Assembly: GCA_001464195.1 (NCBI GenBank)
Contig: LNEY01000007.1
Span: 1 to 64,000 of the forward strand
Reading direction: 5' to 3'
DNA: 64,000 nucleotides
From: Burkholderiales bacterium Ga0077547
GTDB taxonomy: Bacteria > Pseudomonadota > Gammaproteobacteria > Burkholderiales > Burkholderiaceae_C
Positions 53,940-62,499 of the stretch are shown here, piece after piece. The translations under genes and the position numbers were made by a program. Position 1 is the stretch's first letter. The number at the start of each line of letters is the position of its first letter. The notes under the pieces were generated by a model. It ran no database searches. It saw nothing but the letters and a program-made list of their open reading frames with translations, and was not told where the DNA came from.

Positions 53940-55265
53940 TTGACCGCCACCTTCTTCTCCCGAGCCTTGGCAGCAAGCCTCTTGGCCCTCAGCGGGCTCA
54001 GTGCGCAGGCCCAGAGCCTCGATGAGCTCTACACCGCGGCGCGCGGCTATGACGCCACTTACCTCGCGGCGCGCGCTCTCGCTGATTCGGCACCCTTCCG
54101 GGCCGCACAGGCCGATGCGCTGCTGCGCCCGAGTGTGAGCCTGGATGCCAGCGCCAATACCGGCCGCGTCGAGACCGGCTTCGGCAATGGCTCCTTCAAC
54201 ACCCGGTCAGGCCAGGTCTCGGCACGTCAGCCCCTGTTCAACCGCAACAGCAGCGCCACCATAGACCAGGCCGAGCGCGAACTGGAAGCCGCTGCGCTTC
54301 GGTTGGAGGTCGCCGAGCAGGATCTGATGGTGCGGCTGGCCCAGGCCTACTTCGATGTGCTGGCAGCGCAGGATGCGCTGGTCACCACGCGCACCAGCAA
54401 GGTCGCGATCAATGAGCAGCTGGCATCGGCGAAGCGCAATTTCGAGGTCGGCACCGCCACCATCACCGACACGCGGGAGGCGCAGGCCCGCTTCGATCTG
54501 GCGACCGCCCAAGAGCTCGCTGCCGACAACGATCTGCGCAACAAGCGCATCGCACTCGATCAGCTGGTCGGGCGCAGCCAGGTCGAACCCAAGGGCTTGG
54601 CGACGCCCGTGAGCCTGCCGCCGATCACACCTGCGGATGCGGAAGTCTGGGCTCGCACCGCCGATGCACAGCACCCGTCGGTGCGGCTGGCGCAGTTGTC
54701 GCTGGATGTGGCACGCCTCGAAACCAGCAAGGCCCGGGCAGGTCACTTCCCCACGCTGGATGCGGTGGCGAGTGTGGCCAGCCAGTACAACTCGACAGGC
54801 CGCAGCGGTAGCCAGCTTTCCAGCGCCGGCACCACCAACACGGGCAGCATCGGCGTGCAGTTCAATTTGCCGCTGTTCTCCGGCATGTCGGTACAGAACC
54901 GCATCAAGGAAACGCTGTCGCTCGAAGAAAAATCCCAGAATGATCTCGAGGCCGCGCGCCGCACGGTATCGCTCGGCACACGGCAAGCCTACTTCGGCGT
55001 GCAGTCGTTGCAGGCGCAGGTGCTCGCACTGGAGGCGGCTGAATCATCGAGCGCGCTGGCCCTGGAGGCCACGCAACTCGGCTATCGCGTCGGCGTGCGG
55101 GTCAACATCGACGTGCTGAACGCGCAGACGCAGCTTTACACCACACGTCGAGATCTCTCGAAAGCGCGCTATGACACCTTGCTAGGGGGCCTGCGGCTGC
55201 GCCAAGCGGCCGGTCAGCTGAAGCCCGAGGATGTGACGGCGGTGAGCCGCTTGCTGACCCGCTGA
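53940..55265 (+). CDS. TolC-family outer-membrane efflux channel
   Basis: A 441-residue TolC-like protein. The signal peptide (MTATFFSRALAASLLALSGL) ends near SAQA-QS, with TTG start at 53940 after a GAGGGAAA ribosome binding site. The mature part has two OEP repeats with long coiled-coil stretches and the motifs SLDELYTAARGYDATYLAAR, RLAQAYFDVLAAQDALV and LGYRVGVRVNIDVLNAQTQL typical of TolC. It would provide the outer-membrane exit for the RND pump encoded about 1.1 kb upstream, and may serve other exporters. The predicted length is like E. coli TolC (471 with signal). It is convergent with arginase. Confidence 0.93.
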   Translation: MTATFFSRALAASLLALSGLSAQAQSLDELYTAARGYDATYLAARALADSAPFRAAQADALLRPSVSLDASANTGRVETGFGNGSFNTRSGQVSARQPLFNRNSSATIDQAERELEAAALRLEVAEQDLMVRLAQAYFDVLAAQDALVTTRTSKVAINEQLASAKRNFEVGTATITDTREAQARFDLATAQELAADNDLRNKRIALDQLVGRSQVEPKGLATPVSLPPITPADAEVWARTADAQHPSVRLAQLSLDVARLETSKARAGHFPTLDAVASVASQYNSTGRSGSQLSSAGTTNTGSIGVQFNLPLFSGMSVQNRIKETLSLEEKSQNDLEAARRTVSLGTRQAYFGVQSLQAQVLALEAAESSSALALEATQLGYRVGVRVNIDVLNAQTQLYTTRRDLSKARYDTLLGGLRLRQAAGQLKPEDVTAVSRLLTR

Positions 55266-55284
55266 TCCGTTCGCTGCGGGCGCC

Positions 55285-56199
55285 TCAGCGCCGCATCAGG
55301 GTGCTCTTGCCGAACAGGCTTTCGATCAGGTCCACCGCCACCTCTGCGGTCTGATTGCGCACGTCGAGCGCGGGGTTCAGCTCCATCACATCAAGGCTCG
55401 CCAGCCGGCCGGTGTCGGCGATCATTTCCATGCACAGCTGTGCTTCGCGGTAGGTGGGACCGCCCGGCACGGTGGTGCCGACGCCGGGTGCGATCGGCGG
55501 GTCGAGGAAATCGACGTCGAAGCTCACGTGCAGATGGGTGTTGACGTCCAGCGTGGCCAGTGCGAGCTCCATCGCGTGGCGCATGCCCATCTCGTCGATG
55601 AAGCGCATGTCGAAGACATCGAGTTCCTGCTCATGCACGAAGCGCTTCTCACCCGCGTCGACGCTGCGGATGCCGATCTGCCGCACCCATTTCGGGCTGA
55701 TAGCGGGCACCTGACCGCCGATCTCGATCAGCTCTTGCGGGCCATGACCGCACAGGCAGGCGACCGGCATGCCGTGCAGATTGCCGCTGGGTGTCAGCAT
55801 CTGGGTGTTGAAGTCGGCGTGCGCGTCCAGCCACAGCACGCGCAGCCGCTTGCCGACATCGCGGCAGTGGCGCGCCACCGCGCTGATAGATCCGATCCCC
55901 AGGCAATGATCACCACCCAGCAGGACTGGCATGCGGTTGAGTTTGAGTTCGGCGTAGACCGCGTCGTGCACCAGGCGGTTCCAGGCGATCACTTCGGGCA
56001 GGTGGCGGTAGCCATCGGCCGCGGGCAGCCACGGGTTGGTCGGGCCGCTGAGGTTGCCGCGGTCCAGCACCTCCAGGCCATGGCCCTGCAGCGCCGGCAC
56101 GAGGTTCGCCACCCGCAGCGCTTCGGGACCCATGCTGGCGCCACGCTTTCCGGCACCGATGTCGGTGGGCGCGCCGATCAGGCTCAGGTGCGGGTTCAT
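55285..56199 (-). CDS. rocF: Arginase
   Basis: A 304-residue ureohydrolase. The Mn-binding motifs are complete: LLGGDHCLGIGS, WLDAHADFNTQ and SFDVDFLDPPIAPGVGT. GNLHGMPVACL and the GGPTYREAQL signature (characteristic of arginase rather than agmatinase) support rocF. It converts arginine to ornithine and urea. No urease or ornithine aminotransferase genes adjoin it. It starts MNPHLSLIGAPTDIGAGKRG. It follows the LOG-family gene by 19 nt on the same strand and is convergent with the TolC gene. Confidence 0.95.
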   Translation of the reverse strand: MNPHLSLIGAPTDIGAGKRGASMGPEALRVANLVPALQGHGLEVLDRGNLSGPTNPWLPAADGYRHLPEVIAWNRLVHDAVYAELKLNRMPVLLGGDHCLGIGSISAVARHCRDVGKRLRVLWLDAHADFNTQMLTPSGNLHGMPVACLCGHGPQELIEIGGQVPAISPKWVRQIGIRSVDAGEKRFVHEQELDVFDMRFIDEMGMRHAMELALATLDVNTHLHVSFDVDFLDPPIAPGVGTTVPGGPTYREAQLCMEMIADTGRLASLDVMELNPALDVRNQTAEVAVDLIESLFGKSTLMRR

Positions 56200-56218
56200 G
56201 GACAGTCAGCCGATGGCG

Positions 56219-57121
56219 TCAGATGTCGACCGCGAACTCACCGGTCTGTGTGGGCGGCGCGTCGAAGCCGTATTCGTCTTCGAGCACGGCCCAGGCCTCC
56301 TCGGCGGTCTCGACGTAACGGAACAGATGCACGTCGCCCGGCGAGATCATGCCGGTCTCGATCAGCACGTCGAAGTTGATCAGCCGCGACCAGAACTCGC
56401 GCCCGAACAGCAGGATCGGCCGCTTGCGGCACTTGCCGGTCTGCACCAGCGTCATCGTCTCGAACAGTTCATCGAGCGTGCCGAAGCCGCCCGGGAAGCA
56501 CACCAGCGCGATGCTGCGCATCAGGAAGTGCATCTTGCGCAGTGCGAAGTAGTGAAACTGGAAGCACAGCTCAGGCGTGATGTACGGGTTGGGCTCCTGC
56601 TCGTGCGGCAGCACGATGTTCAGGCCGATGCTCTTGCCGCCGACTTCGAATGCGCCGCGGTTGCCCGCCTCCATGATGCCGGGTCCGCCGCCGGTGACCA
56701 CATAGACCGGTGTGTCCATGTCGGCAGTGCGCTGTGTGACCAGGGCCGCAAAGCGCCGGGCCTCGTCGTAGTAGCGCGACATCAGTACCCGGGATTCGGC
56801 AACGCGCACCGCGTGGGCGTCGTCATGCGCCCGGGCCTGCGCCAGATCGGCGGCGGCTGCCTCAGGGGACAGGATGCGGGCGCTACCGAAGATCACGATG
56901 GTCGACTCGATGCCCGCTTCTTTCTGAACCATCTCCGGCTTCAGCAGTTCGAGCTGCATGCGCACGGGCCGCAGTTCTTCGCGCAGCAGGAAATCGTTGT
57001 CGGTGAAGGCAAGGCGGTAGGCGCTCTCTGGCCCACCGTACAACGAGGGTGGCGCGGCGGTGCTGGCGTCTTCCTGGGCCGTCGGGAAATTGCGGGCGGT
57101 GAGGTCGTTGCGTTTGTCCAT
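56219..57121 (-). CDS. LOG family protein (Rossmann fold, lysine decarboxylase-like annotation)
   Basis: A 300-residue protein with the LOG motif PGGFGTLDELFET (PGGxGTxxE) and a GGGPGIMEAGNRGAFEVGG nucleotide-binding site. Some LOG proteins are cytokinin riboside phosphohydrolases; this longer type II form, with about 80 extra N-terminal residues, may be a nucleotide 5'-monophosphate nucleosidase like PpnN. True lysine decarboxylase activity is unlikely despite old annotation. It lies between moeB (57158, 36 nt away) and arginase, all on the minus strand. The exact substrate is unknown. Confidence 0.88.
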   Translation of the reverse strand: MDKRNDLTARNFPTAQEDASTAAPPSLYGGPESAYRLAFTDNDFLLREELRPVRMQLELLKPEMVQKEAGIESTIVIFGSARILSPEAAAADLAQARAHDDAHAVRVAESRVLMSRYYDEARRFAALVTQRTADMDTPVYVVTGGGPGIMEAGNRGAFEVGGKSIGLNIVLPHEQEPNPYITPELCFQFHYFALRKMHFLMRSIALVCFPGGFGTLDELFETMTLVQTGKCRKRPILLFGREFWSRLINFDVLIETGMISPGDVHLFRYVETAEEAWAVLEDEYGFDAPPTQTGEFAVDI

Positions 57122-57157
57122 GCGATGCAGCTTAGCTCGTGGGTGGCATGAGGGGTG

Positions 57158-57919
57158 TCATCGGTGCAGCGAAGCGCACACCGGACAGTGGGGATCGCGG
57201 GCCAGCCGTATCTCGGTCCATTGCATCCGGCGAGCGTCGAGCATCTGCAGGCGACCGGCCAACGAGGCGCCCACACCGACCAGCAGCTTCAACGCCTCAG
57301 CGGCCTGCACGCTGCCGATGATGCCCACCAGGGGCGCGAATACGCCCATCGTCGCGCATCGCACCTCCTCGAAGCTGGCCGCAGGCGGGAAGACACAGGC
57401 ATAGCAAGGAAGCGCAGCGTCGCGTCGGTCGGTAACGTAAACAGATACCTGGCCATCGAAACCGATCGCGGCCCCCGATACCAGAGGTCTCGCGTGCCGC
57501 ACACAGGCGGCATTCACGGCCTGTCGGGTCGCGAAGTTGTCGCAGCAGTCGACGACCAGATCAGCGGCGGCGACCAGATCATTCAGCCGCGCGGCATCGG
57601 CGCGTTCGCGCAGCGCGATCACCTGCACCTCGGGGTTGATGGCATGCACCGTGGCTGCTGCGGAATCGACCTTGGCCGCGCCGAGCCTGGCCATCGTGTG
57701 AGCGATCTGGCGCTGAAGGTTCGTCAATTCGACCGTGTCGTCGTCGACGATCGTCAGCCGGCCGACACCGGCCGTGCCCAGGTACATCGCCACCGGCGAT
57801 CCCAGTCCACCAGCTCCGATGACCAGGACATGGGCAGCCAGCAGCCGCTGCTGGCCCTCGATGCCGATCTCATCGAGCAGGATGTGCCGCGAGTAGCGCA
57901 GCAATTGGTCGTCGTTCAT
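57158..57919 (-). CDS. moeB: Molybdopterin-synthase adenylyltransferase / ThiF-family E1-like
   Basis: A 253-residue adenylyltransferase activating the C-terminus of MoaD/ThiS-like carriers. The nucleotide-binding motif is VLVIGAGGLGSPVAMYLGTA, the catalytic arginines lie in LTNLQRQIAH, and the Mg aspartate is in VVDCCDNFATR. Two zinc CxxC pairs are present (CYACVF and CPVCAS), with EEVRCATMGVFAPLVG between them. The ATG at 57917-57919 (MNDDQLLRYSRHILL) matches the family; the ORF extension to 57943 is dropped. MoeB and ThiF cannot be separated by sequence alone. It is preceded by a terminator of the CtpA gene. Confidence 0.9.
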   Translation of the reverse strand: MNDDQLLRYSRHILLDEIGIEGQQRLLAAHVLVIGAGGLGSPVAMYLGTAGVGRLTIVDDDTVELTNLQRQIAHTMARLGAAKVDSAAATVHAINPEVQVIALRERADAARLNDLVAAADLVVDCCDNFATRQAVNAACVRHARPLVSGAAIGFDGQVSVYVTDRRDAALPCYACVFPPAASFEEVRCATMGVFAPLVGIIGSVQAAEALKLLVGVGASLAGRLQMLDARRMQWTEIRLARDPHCPVCASLHR

Positions 57920-57928
57920 CGCGGCACG

Positions 57929-57955
57929 AAAAAACGCCCGCAAGCAGCGGGCGTT
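57929..57955 (-). terminator. Terminator of ctpA, upstream of moeB
   Basis: On the minus strand a perfect 9-bp stem AACGCCCGC / GCGGGCGTT with a 5-nt loop is followed by six T. It lies 57 nt past the protease stop and 10 nt before the moeB ATG, so moeB expression depends on partial readthrough or a hidden promoter. Confidence 0.8.
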
Positions 57956-58011
57956 GGATGGGTGGCGCAGGCCATCACCGATGGGCGGTGCTGCACGGGC
58001 TCGCTGGGGAC

Positions 58012-59454
58012 TTAGTTCGACTCCGTCTCGACCTTGCGCTCTGTCATCGACTTGCTGACCAGCACCGGCTTGCCCTTCAGCCGATTGATGGCCTGAGCCA
58101 GCTGAAAGTCGTCTGCGCTGCCGAACTCGGCCGGTGGCTTGATCGGTGAGGCAGCCTTCTTCGCGCTTTCTTCTTCCAGCTTCTTGCGCGCGAGCTCGCG
58201 TGCCTTCTCGCGTGCCTCGTCCTTGACCTCGGCGCCCTGGCCACTTTGCAGGTGCTTTTCGAGATCGGCTTCCCGAGGCCGCAAGGCGGAGAACAGATTG
58301 CCCTCAGCAGTTTCGTCGAGCATCACATCCGGCACGATGCCCTTGGCCTGAATGGACTTGCCGCTCGGGGTGTAGTACCGCGCGGTGGTGATCTTCAGCG
58401 CAGTGTCCGGGGACAGTTGCCGCACCGTCTGCACCGAGCCCTTGCCGAAGGTCTGTGCCCCCATCACCGTGGCACGCTTGTTGTCCTGCAGGGCGCCAGC
58501 AACGATCTCGCTGGCCGAAGCCGAGCCTTCATTCACCAGCACCACCAACGGCACCGACTTCAGCGCTTCCGGCAGGCGCCGCAGCGGATCGGCGCCACCG
58601 CGCCGCAGGTAGTACTCAGGCGCTGCCTTGAAGATGGATTTCGATTCAGGGATCTGGCCGTTGGTGGTGACCACGGTCGCATCTGCTGCCAGAAAGGCCG
58701 ACGAAATGGCCACCGATGCTTCGAGCAGACCTCCCGGGTCATTGCGCAAATCGAGCACGATGCCCTTCAGATTGGGATCTTGCTTGTAGATCTCTTCGAT
58801 CTTGCGGGCGAAGTCCTCGACCGTGCGATCCTGGAACTGGCTGACGCGCAACCACGCGTAGCCTGGCTCGACCATCTTCGCGCGCACGCTGACCGTGCGG
58901 ATTTCTTCGCGCACGATGGTGACAGGGAACGAGCGGTCTTCGGCCTTGCGGAAGATCGTGAGCACGACCTTGGTGCCGGGCTCACCGCGCATGCGCTTGA
59001 CGGCTTGCTCCAGCGTCAGCCCCTTGACGATGGTGTCGTCAATCTTGGTGATCAGATCGCCGCTTTTCAGCCCGCCGCGGTAAGCCGGCGAACCTTCGAT
59101 CGGCGTGACCACCTTCACCAGGCCGTCTTCCATGCCGATCTCGATACCCACCCCCACGAAGCGGCCGGTGGTGCCTTCGCGGAATTCTTTCCACGATTTC
59201 TTGTCGAAGTACTGAGAGTGCGGATCCAGCCCAGCGACCATGCCGCCGATGGCATCGGTGATCAGCTTCTTTTCGTCGACCGGCTCCACATAGTCGCTCT
59301 TGACCATGCCGAACACCGCTGCAAGTTGCTGCAATTCATCCAGTGGCAGAGAGCTGACCGAGTTCCGGGCGGTCGCCTGCAACTGCATCGTGACCAGCGC
59401 GCCAGCCACCGCGCCCAGCGCGACCCAACCTGAAATCTTGAGCTTCGTACCCAT
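58012..59454 (-). CDS. ctpA: Carboxyl-terminal processing protease (S41, PDZ)
   Basis: A 480-residue periplasmic S41 serine protease anchored by an N-terminal helix (about 7-25). A PDZ domain (GFVGVGIEIGMED-like region, GGLKSGDLITKIDD, about 85-165) precedes the catalytic core, with Ser in NEGSASASEIVAGAL and Lys in MGAQTFGKGSVQT (Ser-Lys dyad). A charged helical tail follows (REKARELARKKLEEESAKKA). It trims C-termini of exported proteins. The ATG at 59452-59454 (MGTKLKISGWVALGAVAGA) gives the normal N-terminus; a longer frame adds nine residues. A TATACT (59496-59501, minus strand) upstream is a possible -10. Confidence 0.94.
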   Translation of the reverse strand: MGTKLKISGWVALGAVAGALVTMQLQATARNSVSSLPLDELQQLAAVFGMVKSDYVEPVDEKKLITDAIGGMVAGLDPHSQYFDKKSWKEFREGTTGRFVGVGIEIGMEDGLVKVVTPIEGSPAYRGGLKSGDLITKIDDTIVKGLTLEQAVKRMRGEPGTKVVLTIFRKAEDRSFPVTIVREEIRTVSVRAKMVEPGYAWLRVSQFQDRTVEDFARKIEEIYKQDPNLKGIVLDLRNDPGGLLEASVAISSAFLAADATVVTTNGQIPESKSIFKAAPEYYLRRGGADPLRRLPEALKSVPLVVLVNEGSASASEIVAGALQDNKRATVMGAQTFGKGSVQTVRQLSPDTALKITTARYYTPSGKSIQAKGIVPDVMLDETAEGNLFSALRPREADLEKHLQSGQGAEVKDEAREKARELARKKLEEESAKKAASPIKPPAEFGSADDFQLAQAINRLKGKPVLVSKSMTERKVETESN

Positions 59455-59724
59455 GTCCGACCCCGTAACTGGCTTGTGCATCCGATCCTCGTCTCAGTAT
59501 AGAACCCAGTGGTGGATGGATGCTGATCGGGCCAGCTTAGTTTCAGTTGAGGATGCCTGGGCCTCAAAGAAATCAGCAGGTGCCGTCAAGTCTGACGCAT
59601 TCGGCTTGCCCCGACGTTCAAGTTGGCGCACCTGTCGCCGATACCGAACTGACCTGCCGGGGTTCGTGGCGATGGCCCTCCAGCGCCTGCCCGCATCGTC
59701 ATCGATCGACGACGAGGCCGTGTG

Positions 59725-60126
59725 ATGTTCAGCATATTCAGGAGTTCCAAAGCCGATCGGGTCACGACGCTGACCTTGGTGGGCGGCACGCCCACCGCGC
59801 CGGGGCAGGGCGCGTCGGTGCCTCGCTCGGAGCAGCGGCGCACCCTGCCCAGCGAGCAGGACCGTGCGCTGTCTGCCGAGGCGCGGCAGTGGCTGCGCAG
59901 TCTGCCCACGCGGGAACGCCCGCTGGCCTTGTGTTCGATGTATCCCCGACTGGCCAATCGGCTGGCGGCCGTCTGGCCGGATGCCGCGCAGACCGAAGCG
60001 GTCTTCGATGAACTGATGATCGACCGCCGCGGTGGTCGGCTCGGCTTTGCGCCGCTGGTGGCAAGTGAATTGATGCGCCTACACCGGCTGCACGAAGTCC
60101 GCCTGCCATCGAGCGACGGCAATTGA
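59725..60126 (+). CDS. Conserved small protein of unknown function
   Basis: A 133-residue soluble protein I do not recognise. After a Pro/Gly-rich N-terminus (about 1-40) comes a helical segment LSAEARQWLRSLPTRERPLA followed by MYPRLANRLAAVWPDAAQTEAVFDELM, RGGRLGFAPLVASELMRLHRL. The tryptophan/leucine-rich helices and codon use look like a real coding gene. GTG at 59722 is an alternative start just before the ATG. No signal peptide, metal motif or membrane helix. It stands alone between ctpA (divergent) and the small basic protein at 60243; the 270 nt before it (59455-59724) hold only the candidate ctpA promoter. Confidence 0.6.
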   Translation: MFSIFRSSKADRVTTLTLVGGTPTAPGQGASVPRSEQRRTLPSEQDRALSAEARQWLRSLPTRERPLALCSMYPRLANRLAAVWPDAAQTEAVFDELMIDRRGGRLGFAPLVASELMRLHRLHEVRLPSSDGN

Positions 60127-60242
60127 CATCCCATCGATGACGAATGCGCTGCCCGCACCTGCCAGTCCGCGTATCTCCGATGCCCCTTTGACGCACGACC
60201 GGAACGCTCCTGCACTCTGAAGATTCGGCAAGAATCAAGACG

Positions 60243-60449
60243 ATGAGCACCCTCTCCAGCAAAACAGCACGATCGGATGCCGAGCGGCGCTCCGGGAGGG
60301 ATCGCCGCGTTCGAGATGTAGAGATGCCGAAGGGTCAGGACCGGCGACGAGGCGTCGAGCCACGCAAGCCGGAGGTGAGCGAAATATCGCCCAGTGACTC
60401 GCTGTGGGCGAGTTTCGATACCGAACCACCCGCCACTGGCCGTCGGTGA
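60243..60449 (+). CDS. Small arginine-rich protein of unknown function
   Basis: A 68-residue, strongly charged protein: RRSGRDRRVRDVEMPKGQDR, then RRGVEPRKPEVSEISPSDSL, WASFDTEPPATGRR. The RRxxxRxRR...DRR patterns resemble the N-terminal signature of PilZ-type c-di-GMP binders, but the PilZ barrel is missing. It may be a nucleic acid- or protein-binding peptide. The ATG lies at 60243. It is preceded by a 116-nt gap without visible terminator and lies convergent to mntP. Coding status is moderate. Confidence 0.5.
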   Translation: MSTLSSKTARSDAERRSGRDRRVRDVEMPKGQDRRRGVEPRKPEVSEISPSDSLWASFDTEPPATGRR

Positions 60450-60509
60450 TCCGGCGCACCATCGCCGACAGCGACCCTGACAAGCGGGCCGCGAAGATCA
60501 GCCTGCCAT

Positions 60510-61079
60510 TCAGCCGACACCCAGGTGCTCGATCAAGATCGATACACCGATGCCCGTGAGCAGGATGCCCCCGCATACCTCGGCCCACTTGCCCGCCACC
60601 GTTCCGAGCACCCGCCCCACCATCACGCCAGCGGTCACTGCCACGAAAGTCGTGAAGCCGATCGCAGCGGCTACGGGCAAGACGTTCACGTTGATGAACG
60701 CCAGCCCGACACCGACTGCCATGGCGTCAATGCTGGTGGCAAATCCCGTCAGTGCCAGCAGCCAGAACGGGTGCCTCGTGAGCCGCTCCCCGACCTGAAC
60801 CGTGGGCGCTGTGAGCCCCTTGTAGACCATGCGCAGACCAAGGCCCACCAGCAACCCGAAGGCGATCCAGTGGTCCGAGGCCCTGACGTAGTTGGCAGCC
60901 GTCAGGCCGAGCGCCCAGCCAATGACGGGTGTGATGGCTTCGATGACGCCGAAGATGGCGCCTGTTCGCAGTGCTTCGCTCCAACGTGGCTTTTGCAGTG
61001 CGGTGCCTTTGCCAATCGCAGCGGCGAACGCGTCGGTGGACATGGCCAGCGACAGCAGCACGATCGAAAGAGGGCTCAT
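60510..61079 (-). CDS. mntP: Manganese efflux pump MntP
   Basis: A 189-residue polytopic protein of the MntP (YebN) family exporting excess Mn2+. Six hydrophobic helices. The repeated motifs with acidic residues are [13 protein letters not shown] and [15 protein letters not shown], with GLRMVYKGL and [10 protein letters not shown]-type ends. The ATG at 61077-61079 ([20 protein letters not shown]) gives the family length; an in-frame upstream start at 61199 would lie inside the riboswitch leader and is rejected. A yybP-ykoY Mn2+ riboswitch precedes it, matching mntP genes in E. coli and relatives. No strong ribosome binding site is visible near the start. Confidence 0.95.
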   Translation of the reverse strand: MSPLSIVLLSLAMSTDAFAAAIGKGTALQKPRWSEALRTGAIFGVIEAITPVIGWALGLTAANYVRASDHWIAFGLLVGLGLRMVYKGLTAPTVQVGERLTRHPFWLLALTGFATSIDAMAVGVGLAFINVNVLPVAAAIGFTTFVAVTAGVMVGRVLGTVAGKWAEVCGGILLTGIGVSILIEHLGVG

Positions 61080-61149
61080 CGGGGGAGTGCATTTCTGGCC
61101 GGGCGAGCACTGCGGCACATCGGCACTGTCCGGCTTACGTCGTGCTGAC

Positions 61150-61260
61150 GCGCCGATGGTCTCGCCAACCCGAGTGGTTGCCTGCACCACGGCCTGCAAG
61201 ACAGGCCGAGTATGTTGACGCAGGCGCTTTCTGTTGAAAGCCGGCTACTCCCCAAAGGAT
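61150..61260 (-). promoter_or_regulatory. yybP-ykoY Mn2+ riboswitch in the mntP leader
   Basis: On the minus strand CCTTTGGGGAGTAGCC (61243-61258) is the conserved 5' element. It is followed by a helix-forming GGCTTTCAACAGAAAGC-type segment, then GTCAACATACTCGGCC (61204-61219), which carries the Mn-binding AACAUACUC loop, and finally GGCGAGACCATCGG (61153-61166). Sequence order and spacing match the yybP-ykoY aptamer found ahead of mntP, alx and P-type ATPase genes. Mn2+ binding would turn on mntP. The aptamer lies about 70-180 nt before the ATG, leaving room for an expression platform, which includes a CTCCCCC just before the start codon. Confidence 0.9.
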
Positions 61261-61406
61261 GTGTCGAGTGTACGAGATGCGTGGGGACTGTCCTTGCACG
61301 CGGCGACCCCGATGAGGTCTTGTGCCTGCGCCTGCGCCGCACTGAAGAATGCGCTCAGGTACTCACGTACATTTGCATGGCTCAATTTCTACGACTCAAG
61401 CAACCC

Positions 61407-61730
61407 ATGAACGCACCCTCACGAAAGACGGTTGCAGCGAAGCCGAAGCCTCGGAAGCGGTCCAAGAAGTCGGCGACTGACATCGCCATTTCCACCGAGC
61501 TGGCCCCGGCAGTCGCCATTGCATTGCTCGACAAATCGTCGAAGGCGCCGGGCTCGGCACCCCCGGCGCTCGAAGTGCTCGCCGCTGGTGTGACTGCATC
61601 GGACACCGAAGGCAATGTGCGGGTGCAACTCATGTTCCCGAACGGTGCTGTGCTGCCGGTTGAGATGAGCGCCGACGCAGGAGCCGCCTTGTCGAAGGGG
61701 TTGGACGAGGAGCTTCCAGACAAGAAGTGA
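61407..61730 (+). CDS. Small protein of unknown function with basic N-terminus
   Basis: A 107-residue protein. The N-terminus is Lys/Arg-rich (SRKTVAAKPKPRKRSKKSAT). The rest has strand-like segments (NVRVQLMFPNGAVLPVEMS) and ends SKGLDEELPDKK. I do not recognise the family. Upstream in-frame starts exist at 61212 and 61377, but the first would overlap the riboswitch leader of divergent mntP. ATG at 61407 is preferred but not certain. It shares the divergent regulatory region with mntP. Confidence 0.5.
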   Translation: MNAPSRKTVAAKPKPRKRSKKSATDIAISTELAPAVAIALLDKSSKAPGSAPPALEVLAAGVTASDTEGNVRVQLMFPNGAVLPVEMSADAGAALSKGLDEELPDKK

Positions 61731-61897
61731 AGCTGCACCACCGCACCGTCGATGTGCGCAATCGATGCGTCCGCTGACGTCGCCTTGTCTCTGGTCCATC
61801 GCCGGTGCCGGCCAGCGTTGGTGAGTTCAAGGAAGGCCTAAGCGCGAGATGTGCCTGTTCAGCTCATGGAGGCAGCCCGCCTGTCCTCGACCAACGA

Positions 61898-61930
61898 ATG
61901 AGGTCCCCCTGTTTGACCAAGGGGCCTCAC
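61898..61930 (-). terminator. Imperfect hairpin after the BOF-family gene
   Basis: Near-complementary arms, tgaggtccccct and aaggggcctca, with a roughly 8-nt loop, lie immediately past the stop at 61931 (minus strand). The T tract is weak, so termination is only likely. The rest of the 200-nt gap (61731-61930) shows nothing I can identify. Confidence 0.4.
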
Positions 61931-62284
61931 TCACTTGAGCAGGACAACCGAATCGACGTCAATCTCTGGACTCTCCAAAAAGTCCTTCTCAACTTCGCCG
62001 CGGATTCTCAACCTTGTTCTCTCGTCGAACCGATCAGCTGGCATGTACTTCTGATCAATCTCCACACGGATCTCAGACTGCCCGTCGGTGAAGATGAACT
62101 TCTCCTTGCCAACCTGTTTGACGATGAACCCCTCAAGCTCGACGCGCATGTCGTCAGGGGCACTCTTGAGGATCTCCGCAACGGTTCGATACGGTGATGC
62201 GGCGCCTGGACCTACGAACTGCGCAGACACAGAAACGGCCAAGGAGACCAAGACAAAGGAGACGAGGGGTTTACGAAGGTTCAT
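61931..62284 (-). CDS. Periplasmic BOF (OB-fold) family protein, YgiW/YdeI-like
   Basis: A 117-residue exported protein. A signal peptide, MNLRKPLVSFVLVSLAVSVS, with likely cleavage near SAQ. The mature domain has the BOF pattern YRTVAEILKSAPDDMRVELE, GFIVKQVGKEKFIFTDGQSE, IRVEIDQKYMPADRF, and RIRGEVEKDFLESPEIDVDS. YgiW-type proteins are linked to stress tolerance and two-component sensing (e.g. beside QseBC) in enterobacteria; no kinase adjoins it here. The 215-nt upstream gap to the tRNA (62285-62499) shows no further gene. Confidence 0.85.
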   Translation of the reverse strand: MNLRKPLVSFVLVSLAVSVSAQFVGPGAASPYRTVAEILKSAPDDMRVELEGFIVKQVGKEKFIFTDGQSEIRVEIDQKYMPADRFDERTRLRIRGEVEKDFLESPEIDVDSVVLLK

Positions 62285-62499
62285 TTCCGGGATCGTATGC
62301 GAGCAAGAAAACTGACGCGCACGAAGGCCTCTCCGGCGAGGCGTAACGTGCGGTGCGTGAGCCGCCCCGGGATTCGTGGAGGCGGCATGCTGCTGTTGCT
62401 GGCATGGCCGATGCCACCCCGCGAAACGCTGCGTCCGATGGAAGCTCCCAACTTCTCCGGGGCTTCTGGTGTTTCTGGGTGCCTTTTCGTCCGTGTCTC

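Noticed and set aside
61080-61199. N-terminal extension of MntP to 61199
   Set aside because: The extra 40 residues lie in the yybP-ykoY riboswitch leader, and the family starts at the ATG at 61077-61079.
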